From Cephalothrix simula (Eukaryota; Nemertea; Palaeonemertea; Archinemertea; Cephalotrichidae): a DNA stretch of 12,923 nucleotides. Each line of letters starts with the position of its first letter. The stretch's first letter is position 1. The stretch covers positions 1 to 12,923 of the forward strand of contig JAXIUW010170003.1 of the NCBI GenBank assembly GCA_035591015.1, given 5' to 3'. The translations under genes and the position numbers were made by a program. Below, one piece after another: positions 1 through 7,332 of this stretch. The notes below the pieces were generated by a model. The model worked only from the letters and a program-made list of their open reading frames with translations. It did not search any database and was not told the origin of the DNA.

Positions 1-74
1 ACTTTTTTGCCACATTTTTTGATTCCCTGAATTTTCCAGGTATTCCAGGTTTTCCAGGTTGAGTGGCCACCCTG
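1..74 (-). repeat. Terminal fragment of a TTCCAGG-rich interspersed repeat
   Basis: The heptamer TTCCAGG occurs three times at exactly 9-nt spacing (34, 43, 52) and is followed by GAGTGGCCACCCTG at 61-74. Read on the minus strand the segment begins CAGGGTGGCCACTC, as a transposon terminus would, and continues into the CCTGGAA repeats. From memory, very similar CAGGG...CCTGGAAAACCTGGAA ends are common in invertebrate DNA transposons and MITEs; I could not check this. The element is cut by the window edge, so neither its other end nor a target duplication can be seen. Confidence 0.5.
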
Positions 75-1115
75 TTTTCGGACAGTTTTATCTACATGCC
101 TTTTCCAGTGATATATAGGTTATGGGGATTCCCGAGCGGGGATTCCAATACCCCTAAAATGATAAAACATTGGGGGAGAGCGGATAGCTAACATCAAGCC
201 ATGCCTCAACCAATTTTTCCATTCATTTATGTACTTACATGTTGTTTATGGATATAATTTTCATACTTTACCAATAAGTAGCAGGGCCCTTACTTTTGTT
301 TCAAAAGCAGAGTTGTAGTTTGAATAGCTCTGCATAGGCAACCTTTTTACGGATACTATTATAAACTGTATTGAGTATATCACACTCGAATAAAACAGCG
401 GGGTTTTTCAGATCATTGTCCTGCAACGTTATTAATACTTTGCATCTCTAGAATCAGCAGCAGCATGCGACAATTAGTTGTCAGCTGCAAATAAAATTTC
501 TAGTGTTCCCTATCCTGTAATATTCCTATCCAAATTAGCCAAATTTTGGAGCATTTCGGTTAGTAATAGGCTATTTTGCTGTAAATGAACAGTTAAACTC
601 AATTCATATTGACTTGAAAATGAACAGTTTAGCCATCCGAACACGATCAAATTTCGAGAATTTAAAAAAGGCTGCATAAGGCTTTACAAAACAACTTCTT
701 TGAGTATTAATATTTGTGTAATCAAAATCGGAGAAGTCACAAAGCGCAGATGGCCCGGAAAAGAGTGTTCTAATTATGTTGATCAAATTCTTTCACTTTG
801 ATATGGTTGAAAATTTCAGAAAATTACCGTGGAATGGAAACTGTTCTCTTTATCTATGACAAATTCGCTTGACATTTCATCGTTGAGAGCTAAAAAAGAG
901 GGTAATCAGTCACCAATGTCGAGATACATTAAGGTAGATGTCAAAAGCAGAATCATATAAACATAAACTGAGTATAAATGAACCTGTATCCTCTTTCCAA
1001 ATGACTGAAAATTGTGCCAAAAAGGATCAAATGCCAAAGTCACCATGAAAGATTAAATAATCTAATCACAAAAAGGTTTCCATAAATAACTTTTCACTCG
1101 ACTGGATTTTTTAAA
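75..1115. other. No gene recognised; AT-rich, intron-like or intergenic
   Basis: No open frame here has a credible start, length and composition. The 60-codon minus-strand frame at 604-786 has no recognisable motif and is about what chance gives in AT-rich DNA. Notable only are two GGGGATTCC copies near 124-146 and the 12-mer AAATGAACAGTT repeated around 583 and 618. No polyadenylation or promoter assignment is justified. Confidence 0.6.
124..146 (+). promoter_or_regulatory. Pair of NF-kappaB-like motifs, 14-bp period
   Basis: GGGGATTCCC lies at 124-133 and GGGGATTCC at 138-146, in the same orientation, with start positions 14 bp apart. The first fits the kappaB consensus GGGRNNYYCC; the second lacks the final C. 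No promoter or transcript start can be placed beside them. This may be a small tandem duplication without regulatory function. Confidence 0.2.
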
Positions 1116-1146
1116 TGACGTCACATTGAGCATATGCGCATATGCT
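1116..1146. promoter_or_regulatory. CRE octamer beside an 18-bp perfect palindrome
   Basis: TGACGTCA at 1116-1123 is the full cAMP-response-element consensus bound by CREB/ATF bZIP proteins. Five bases later, AGCATATGCGCATATGCT at 1129-1146 is a perfect 18-bp palindrome. The motifs are visible directly. A regulatory role is inference, because no gene or promoter can be placed nearby. Confidence 0.3.
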
Positions 1147-1349
1147 TAAAAAGATTTCTGCAGCTGGAACAGGTAGCATTACGTCGGGCCCCTCTCACAT
1201 AGTAAACAGAAAGTTTTTTTATGTGAAGTTACAGTACGTTAAATGCAGCATGCATGATCACTCAAGCTCCAAAAGCACATTGCCTAGCTCGATGGCACCA
1301 TTTCTGAAACATGCGCATGACGAAATTTTTTTCTTTAGCGAATTATTTC

Positions 1350-1578
1350 AGAGTACGAGTAGAGGAAAAAGCGCTGAAACTCATCAAACTGAAGAGGAAA
1401 CTCTGATGGTTCCTCCTGATGATCTCCTCACCAAGCCTACGTCGGGAGATTTTACATTTACCTCTCAATTCTTTACATTTGACTACCGGAGACTTAGGAC
1501 TAGATTTTCGATCAAAGATTTAAACGAAACTGCACGGATATTCTAGATGCAGGTGTGGGCCCCCTCCGTACGTACCTT
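1350..1578 (+). repeat. Family A dispersed repeat, copy A1 (diverged)
   Basis: Aligned by eye with the copies at 4552, 10446 and 11482, this stretch keeps the family landmarks in order: a GAAACTC segment, then GAAACTCTGATGGTTCCTCC, then GATGATCT. After a diverged, partly deleted middle it has AGGTGTGGGCCCCCTCCGTA with CGTACC following. The left arm of the head stem is lost. The copy is older or more damaged than the others. The 134-codon plus frame at 1142-1546 runs into it and so is unlikely to be a gene. Confidence 0.7.
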
Positions 1579-1620
1579 CATGGCCAACGATTGTTAGATA
1601 ACAACATTTATCCATTTCTG

Positions 1621-1662
1621 TATAGGTTTTTCTCTATAAAATAAACATGTTTGGTCGTACCA
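1621..1662 (+). repeat. Short dispersed repeat B, copy 1
   Basis: This 42-bp segment contains GGTTTTTCTCTATAAAATAA followed by ACATGTTTGGTCGTACCA. It matches 2497-2540 with about three differences and one or two extra bases. The flanks of the two copies do not align by eye. It may be the conserved end of an interspersed element or one of two direct repeats bounding 1663-2496. The internal AATAAA is probably part of the repeat and not a functional poly(A) signal. Confidence 0.65.
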
Positions 1663-2496
1663 TTTGGTCATAGATAGAATAAATTTAATGTATACTTGTT
1701 ATTCATTCTATTCAATTTTTCTATCTCGAAATCTACTTTGGTGATATTTGGTGATTACGATATGGAGAAGGGCCTACAGAATTCTCCAAGCCAATTTATT
1801 TTACGAAATTCAACCCTCGATTTTCACAACCTACGCATGCCTATGCCCGAGGCAGACATTTCAAAAGTTAATTGCTGGGCAAAGTGTTAAAATCCATCCA
1901 TTCCAACCAGATAATGTTCACAGGTTGAAGAAAACTAGCTATTTCTGACATAGACACTTTTGACCCAAGGGGATTCTCCCAATATACGGCTAACGCTTTT
2001 CCTCAAGAAAATTTACATTTTCAGCCGTATCAAGTGTTACATTAGCTTAAAAAACTGTGATGAGCTAAGGCCTCAAGAGAAAAAATCTCAAAACTTAAAT
2101 ATCCTTGAAATGTTCTGTAAAAAGGCGGTGTCCCTTCTTAAGAGTGGTTCTGCATCAAGGATTCAGAAGTATCTTTCTGGCAACAACTGAAATTTGATAA
2201 AATCATGTTATTATGGATAAAAGCTGCCATGATACCTTTAAAGGCCAAAATAGCAATCGAATCATATCAAGACAAACTACAAGAATTTTAAGACTTTTAA
2301 CGATATCAGAGAACATTGGACATAAACACTATTACAACTATAAATTCCATTTTACTAATTCCAAGGTCTTGTTAAGTCCTATATCGTCGCGGGACTCTGA
2401 CATTTAATTGTTAGGGAAGATACCAAAGACTAAAAAATATTCCTTCTTATTCAGGAATTTTTCCAAACATTCTTCTTATATAGTGAACAAGTACAG
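1663..2496 (+). other. Unassigned block between direct repeats, several broken frames
   Basis: Short plus-strand frames succeed one another here (1696-1890, 1748-1948, 1960-2190). Frame 2 is then open from 2213 to 2623 except for one TAA at 2405-2407. None shows a motif I recognise, and no splice-site pair joins them convincingly. The block could be a decayed mobile-element coding region enclosed by the direct repeats at 1621 and 2497, or plain AT-rich sequence. I found no terminal structure typical of an LTR. Confidence 0.3.
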
Positions 2497-2540
2497 TATA
2501 CGGGTTTTTCTCTATGAAATAAACATGTTCGGTCGTACCA
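2497..2540 (+). repeat. Short dispersed repeat B, copy 2
   Basis: This copy carries GGGTTTTTCTCTATGAAATA followed by AACATGTTCGGTCGTACCA. It lies about 876 bp after copy 1 in the same orientation. It differs from copy 1 at a handful of positions, two of them C/T or A/G transitions (ATAAAA versus ATGAAA, GTTTGG versus GTTCGG). The family is not recognised. Confidence 0.65.
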
Positions 2541-4551
2541 CGACGAGGGAGTATAGCATGAACACGAGCCTTATTCTTCCAAAAGAAAATTACAAAAGTA
2601 GAAGAGCATTTTTATTCGCTTAAAAAAACTCCAATGCTACTAAAAAATCATGTGATTACTAACAGATCCCATTTAACTATGAAATTTCGGAAAAAATGGA
2701 AAAATGATATAAATTCTGCCTGTCAGTTACAAACGATGTATTAGCTAGGTTCAGTGATATTAACTTGCCTCCTTTGCCATACAAGAAGAAAACACCAATG
2801 AGCTAAAGATCGATTTTAGATGAAATTGGAATATTTCTTTAAAATTGATGGGTACCAACACACCTGGACTGGCGACAGAATTCCTGACACTGCGACACAG
2901 GCACAAGATGCTAAAGACAATAAAAATATGCACACAGAGGTCACTAAGGCACACAGTCATTGACAGTGTTGAAAGCGAGGGGCAGATTACTTCAAGTTTT
3001 GGTGTACAGTATTTAAACGAATGAATTTAGAATATTTAAACTATATTTATACAGCATAATCCGCTGTTAAGACGGATCAAGGTTAGATAATTGATATTGT
3101 GGTAATCCTCTCATCACTTCATCAATTACTATAAGCAATTCCTAGTAGAGCAGCCTGCAGCCTGTGCTAAACTAAGATGTCCGAATGAGGCAAAAGCTGT
3201 CAAAAAATAAAACTTCTTTAAAAACATTACAAAAGACTATAAGCTTTAAAAAATTGAAATAAAAACTGCAACAATTCAAAGTTGACAGATTGTTAATCTA
3301 AATCGGCAACAAACCAAAAATAACAGTGATCTTAAAAAAGGTGGTCATTTAAATATGGCATCAATTTCAAAAATGAAAGTAACTTAGGTCTAAAGTTGAA
3401 TCCTTTGAAAATGTCCGAAGCTGTTCATTAATTCATAATAAAAAGGATGCAAAATATATGACAAACAGGAAATTTAAGATTCATTTTCCTCCGAATTTAA
3501 AAAGAGAAAATCTTATTCAAACCCAACTAAGCTTCTATACGGTTGCGTGTTATCTTGAATCTAAACATTAATTTTCTCCTGAAACGTAGCGAACAAAATT
3601 ATTTTAACAGTTTTACACTTCTGCTATTGTACCCCTAATGTATCTAACGATCCTTTCGACGCCCCCTTTTTAATATCAGTTATCAAGCTCTAACCCCCAG
3701 CCGGTAAATGACCATCTTGGGACTTCCAAATGTACAGTTCTACAAATATGCCCTTAGCAACTTTTCAGCGCCAAAAAATTCGTAAAAACTCGACCGGACG
3801 ACGTTATAAAAACTGCCTGATTTGACATTATTTTTCCTGATAAGATTCTCAATCAAAAACTGTGTAAATTGATATGAAAAGGAATTAGCAATCTTAATTA
3901 TATTTCTAATGGACAATATCCTATCATGGAAAAATTTTCAACATCTAAATTAATGTTTATAAAAAAGCCTGATTCATTATCTTAAAAGATACTTTTTGAT
4001 GATGAAAAAACCATAAAAGCCACTTTTTAAAAAAATACTCGCGGAAAAATTGTCTTTTCGTCTACCAAATCCGACATAATCTTTTCTCTTGTCACATAAT
4101 TGCCATATAAATCTCCAAGCTCTTCTAAGCACCGCCTTCAGCCATAACATACGCCTAACTTCACTTCTCATAAATTAGGTTTATTTTCCATCGATAAATG
4201 CGAAAACTTCGTCATTTGTGGTCGATTTTTGGAATAGAAATTGAAAATTAGTGGTAGAATTGGGTAACAAAAGAATAAATGAAAACTGCATACAATAATG
4301 TCTTAATAGGATATGCTCATTTTCTAGTGAGGGGGATCTTTTTCCCCTAAAAGACTACAGAAATTACTTGAGACTGTTTCAGGATATTTTGCGAGCTCAG
4401 AGTAAGCCAAATCGAATAGAAAAACATTCAATAAGAAAAAAATATGAATGAGATATTTTCTCATTTTTCAATATAAAATCAAGAACTTTTTGGAAATAAT
4501 CATCTATTTTATAACACCAACACAAAAAAACTATTATCATCTAGATTTGCC
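2541..4551. other. No gene recognised; 2-kb AT-rich stretch
   Basis: I see no coding region, RNA gene or repeat boundary here that I can support. The minus-strand frames at 2760-2960 (66 codons) and 3977-4171 (64 codons) lack family motifs, credible splice context and distinctive composition. Poly-A and poly-T runs are frequent, as expected for an intron or spacer of an AT-rich genome. Confidence 0.55.
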
Positions 4552-4666
4552 TATCATTTGGAGAACAGAGGCTACTCGCTATGACGACTCCATTAGAGCA
4601 TGAGTTGGGGAAAAGGCGTCGAAACTCGTCCACACACCATGGAAACTCTAATGGTTTCTCCTGACT
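4552..4666 (+). repeat. Family A repeat, copy A2, left part (interrupted)
   Basis: This piece carries the fullest head of family A. TATCATTTGGAGA is followed by GGCTACTCGCTATGACG, then CCATTAGAG (4590-4598), GAGTTGGGGAAAAGGCGTCG with AAACTCGTCC after it, and CTCTAATGG (4646-4654). The reverse complement of 11381-11482 matches it closely. CCATTAGAG and CTCTAATGG are perfect 9-bp inverted arms enclosing the GAGTT/AACTC pair. The copy breaks off after TTTCTCCTGA and resumes at 5535. Confidence 0.8.
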
Positions 4667-4882
4667 ATTTTAGTCTAAGTTAAGAATAAACCGGAAATCA
4701 GCTGGCCACCATTTACGAATCCGCCATTTTGAATAGTGGTTTACCATGTCATATGATTGAAAAAAAAAAGATTCCTTTGCATTAAGCAACCTCTAAAACA
4801 AATTTTTCGTACTTAAATCAAATATTTGAAAAAAAGAGAACTTTCATACCAAACCCGGAAGTAAAATATCCGCCATTTTGGA

Positions 4883-4947
4883 TTTCGGGGTCATGGGGTC
4901 ATGTGATCACGCAACTGATACTTCCATCGGCTTCAGCGACCCCGAAA
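4883..4947. repeat. Inverted repeat with tandem GGGGTCAT
   Basis: TTTCGGGGTC (4883-4892) is the exact reverse complement of GACCCCGAAA (4938-4947), giving a 10-bp GC-rich stem with a 45-nt loop. The left arm overlaps two adjacent copies of GGGGTCAT (4887-4902). It is part of the repeat inserted in A2. Confidence 0.6.
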
Positions 4948-4973
4948 ACCCCTGTAAGAGCAAATTTAGCCGT

Positions 4974-4981
4974 CTAAGGCA
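4974..4981. repeat. 8-bp target-site duplication, left copy
   Basis: CTAAGGCA directly precedes the CAGTGGCGTAAC terminus and recurs exactly at 5322-5329 directly after the opposite terminus. Eight base pairs is the usual target duplication of hAT-superfamily transposases. Confidence 0.9.
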
Positions 4982-5321
4982 CAGTGGCGTAACGCTGGCT
5001 GGTAGGCCCTTAATTTTTTTATAGGTGTGGGCCCCCTAATATAGCAATTTATAGGCATAATATCAATAGATGTTGCCTATTGACCTTTTCGGTGAATGTG
5101 CACATACACAGGAGGAACTAAAAAATTAACCAAAAATTGTATAACTTTTTTTTACAACTCTTAGGCAAACATTTATACTTTAGGGTAAAAGAAAAAAGAG
5201 AAAAGTCAATTCATGCTTAAATGTACATGCAAAAAATTAAAGGTTCATTTTTTCGGTGGACCCCCCTAGGCTGTGGGCCCTTAATTTTCATTCACAGTAA
5301 AATGCCTTAGTTACGCCACTG
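4982..5321. mobile_element. hAT-type MITE, 340 bp
   Basis: The element begins CAGTGGCGTAAC and ends GTTACGCCACTG, perfect 12-bp terminal inverted repeats, and is flanked by identical 8-bp CTAAGGCA duplications. Terminal CAG...CTG and an 8-bp duplication are hAT hallmarks. At 340 bp, with no frame of note, it is non-autonomous and would depend on a transposase encoded elsewhere. Inside the termini the module GGCCCTTAATTTT recurs in direct orientation at 5005-5017 and 5276-5288, each near a C-rich CCCCCTA. The intact duplication and termini suggest it is the youngest insertion in this nest. Confidence 0.88.
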
Positions 5322-5329
5322 CTAAGGCA
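5322..5329. repeat. 8-bp target-site duplication, right copy
   Basis: CTAAGGCA repeats 4974-4981 without mismatch. Removing 4982-5329 restores a continuous host sequence reading GTCTAAGGCAATTCTAGTC across the site. Confidence 0.9.
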
Positions 5330-5534
5330 ATTCTAGTCAAAGTTAAGAAAAAACCGGAAATCAGATGGCCGCCATTTTGAAAATCCGGATTTTCCGGAAA
5401 ATGCTCAAGGGTTACAGCTGTGCACCTAACGGATTCGTAATCTACGGAAAATTTGAGTCTAGAAACCGTCATAAAACTAAAACTATACGCCACTTCCAGG
5501 TTCACCTAATTTTAGGGGTCTGGCAACCCGACTA

Positions 5535-5830
5535 GACGTACTGGAGTCATTTTCTTATCTTAATTTCTTATTTTATTTTGAATATGATATATTTTGATGA
5601 TCCCTCTAAGGACTTAGAGGACCTGTAAATGTATAGGCCAAGGTGTACGGACTTTTGTAGCTTTTCTACAGACATGGATGACAGATTGTGCTACCATATC
5701 CATTTACTTGTATTTTCTTCTCATTTTTTCCTTTTATCATTTTATCTTTTCCTTCTATCGTAATTTTATTCTAAACAATTTCACCATCATCTAATATATG
5801 TATAATATTTCAGAAGTTTTAATTTTAATC
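5535..5830 (+). repeat. Family A repeat, copy A2, right part
   Basis: The copy resumes at GACGTACTGGAGTCATT, matching AACGTACTCGAGTCATT in A3. It continues through TTTTGATGATCCC, ACCTGTAAATGTA, then CTACAGACATGGATGACAGA followed by TTGTGCTACCA (5667-5697, identical to A3). A pyrimidine-rich stretch with CTTTTATCATTTTATCTTTT and then TATGTATAATATTTCAGAA follow. Relative to A3 the GTGGGCGTACCCCCTCC segment is deleted. It fades out shortly after the TTTCAG motif, as A3 and A4 do. Confidence 0.8.
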
Positions 5831-6295
5831 AAAAAATTGTGTGAGCTTGTTTTCAACTCAAAACTATTTTAACTGATCTGAGTTTAAAACTTCATTAATA
5901 TTTCAGATACTTTATTAAAATTCTGACATTTAATTTTACAACTATATTGTCTATTCCGGATGATAACACCGACTCGTTAATGCTCATAACACGCGGTGTT
6001 ATAAATGGAAAATTAAATTTATAACATAAGAGACAATTCATTAGGACATCAAACTGTGTGAACAAGAATCCTCAGGACAATCACACGTCCTACATTTAAT
6101 GAATTATCAGATTGTTACAAAAAACTAACAATAGAAAAATGAATAAAATAGCTAAATAAAATAGGAGAAAAAGGGAACATTCGTTAATAGGTATTTCCTA
6201 TTGTTTGACCATAACAAGAGACAGGCTTGGAGACAGTAAATAAAATAGAGTAGGAATATTTGTTTAAAAAAAGATAGATACAGCTTAAAACTAAT
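5831..6295. other. No gene recognised; two inverted repeats
   Basis: Between A2 and the tandem array there is no credible frame. ATAACACCG at 5963-5971 and CGGTGTTAT at 5994-6002 form perfect 9-bp arms around a 22-nt loop. A longer, interrupted stem lies at 6035-6105. Either may be the remnant of a foldback element. Confidence 0.5.
6035..6105. repeat. Interrupted inverted repeat, 71 nt
   Basis: Three pairs of complementary blocks nest in order. AATTCATTA (6035-6043) pairs with TAATGAATT (6097-6105), GGAC (6044-6047) with GTCC (6087-6090), and GTGTGA (6056-6061) with TCACAC (6081-6086). Asymmetric bulges of 6-8 nt separate them, so the fold would be weak. It is more likely a decayed palindrome than an RNA gene. 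Confidence 0.35.
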
Positions 6296-6745
6296 AACTG
6301 AACTGAAATCTTCGTTCAACTACACCAAATTATTCTTGGTTATTTATCGAAAACCAACTTTTATTTTTATATGGTAAATGAAATTGTAAATGATGGTTGT
6401 GACCAAAATAACCAATGTTTTCTTGGTAGACTGAACTATTTTACTGAACTGAAATCATCGTTCTTCTACCAAATTACTCTTGGTTTTTATCAAAAACCAA
6501 CTTTTATTTCGTAAATGAAATTGTAAATGATGATTGTGACCAAAAGAACCAATGTTTTCTTGGTAGATACAGACAGTTTATTAAACCAAATTTTGGGTCA
6601 AAGGACCAAATTACTCCTGGTAATTTCTCAAAAACCAACTTTTATTTGGTAAATGAAGTTGTAAATGATGGTTATGACCAAAATAACCAATGTTTTCTTG
6701 GTACTAAGATACAGACAGTTTATTAAACCAAATTTTGGGTTAAAG
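6296..6745. repeat. Tandem array, three ~140-bp units with ACCAA/TTGGT hairpins
   Basis: The ACCAAATTA landmark recurs at 6324, 6468 and 6605 (spacings 144 and 137). The landmark GATACAGACAGTTTATTAAA recurs at 6566 and 6708 (142). Each unit holds AAAACCAACTTTTATT, GTAAATGAA(A/G)TTGTAAATGA and two 17-nt hairpins of the form ACCAA-7 nt-TTGGT: 6324-6340 and 6411-6427, 6468-6484 and 6548-6564, 6605-6621 (one mismatch) and 6686-6702. The units differ by scattered substitutions and small indels, so the duplications are not recent. No coding frame is conserved across units. Confidence 0.85.
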
Positions 6746-6952
6746 AATTTTGGTAATTTAACCAAAAGGCAGCCAAGTTTTGCTATGTCAAGAGATTATG
6801 AATAACCTCCACAAAATTAGTTTCCAAGAAGAAATGTCAAATGTTTTTGTTGAAAAACGAACTTTGGTCTGGTCTAAATCATATTTCATCAGGATCGAAA
6901 GATAAAAAAGCCGTTATAATCTCTTCATTCAAATGAACTAATTTGAGTTTGA
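6746..6952. other. No gene recognised; possible 3' flank of the minus-strand exon
   Basis: No frame or repeat is supported here. If the frame at 6953-7139 ends in a true stop codon, this would be the 3' untranslated region of that transcript. The nearest minus-strand AATAAA hexamer I see is at 6719-6724, inside the last unit of the tandem array. Confidence 0.35.
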
Positions 6953-6974
6953 TTATGGCCTTGGCATTTGGTAC

Positions 6975-7139
6975 CTTTCAACGTAGAGCTCGATACAAGC
7001 TCTGCAGAGCTCTGTGTGTAATATGGATTCAACCCCGGCAATGTATTCAGTGACCAAATGGACAGTATAGAAAATCGAAGAAAATGGTTCCATATCTACA
7101 TATGCATGAGAGATGCATCTAAGGACTTCAATAAAGCCA
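6975..7139 (-). CDS. Candidate exon of an unrecognised minus-strand gene
   Basis: On the minus strand, TTGCATCAG ends at 7140 as a possible splice acceptor. The frame from there is open to a TAA at 6953-6955. A possible donor, GAAAG followed by GTACCA, would end the exon at 6975; otherwise the segment could be a terminal exon ending at the TAA. Residues include LVTEYIAGVESILHTELC, with a mixed composition unlike translated AT-rich spacer. G+C is visibly higher than the flanks. The first base completes a split codon, fitting the phase at which the candidate exon at 9281-9360 ends. The acceptor lacks a strong pyrimidine tract and the donor is weak. The protein family is not recognised. Confidence 0.35.
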
Positions 7140-7322
7140 CTGATGCAATTATAATGGATCAAGGTACATTGTACAATATCGGTGCCATTTCAAGTATATG
7201 CATATGACACGATGGGGGGAGGACGCGGATAGAATGATACAAAATGTAATCGACAAATCGAAAGCAGTCTTCAAGAGATTGCTCATTTACAAGGCTATTA
7301 ATATTTGTACTGCACCAGGGGA

Positions 7323-7332
7323 GGGGGGGGGG
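7323..7332 (+). repeat. Homopolymer G tract
   Basis: Ten consecutive G residues follow CACCAGGGGA, an outlier in this AT-rich window. The tract marks the left edge of the short-motif array. Its length is liable to sequencing or assembly error. Confidence 0.8.

Larger units (their letters stand above)
4667..5534. mobile_element. 868-bp insertion in A2, built around CCGGAA/CCGCCATTTTG modules
   Basis: This segment separates the two halves of A2 and is absent from A3 and A4 at the matching point. Near-identical modules AAGTTAAGAA(T/A)AAACCGGAAATCAG(C/A)TGGCC occur at about 4677 and 5339; with the MITE removed they are ~313 bp apart. CCGCCATTTTG occurs at about 4727, 4870 and 5371. A 10-bp inverted repeat TTTCGGGGTC/GACCCCGAAA (4883-4892, 4938-4947) encloses GGGGTCAT repeated twice. 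GACTA appears at both junctions and could be a 5-bp target duplication, but I see no terminal inverted repeat. The superfamily is unknown. Confidence 0.55.

Noticed and set aside
1142-1546. 134-codon plus-strand frame
   Set aside because: Its second half lies in family A copy A1, the other copies do not keep the frame open, and no protein motif is present.
1621-1662. AATAAA in repeat B as a gene's poly(A) signal
   Set aside because: The hexamer is part of a dispersed repeat also present at 2497-2540, and no gene ends upstream.
3977-4171. 64-codon minus-strand basic peptide
   Set aside because: No splice context, no motif, and its composition follows the local AT-rich sequence.
6035-6105. 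miRNA precursor
   Set aside because: The stem is interrupted by asymmetric bulges and has few paired bases compared with the hairpin at 12282-12365.
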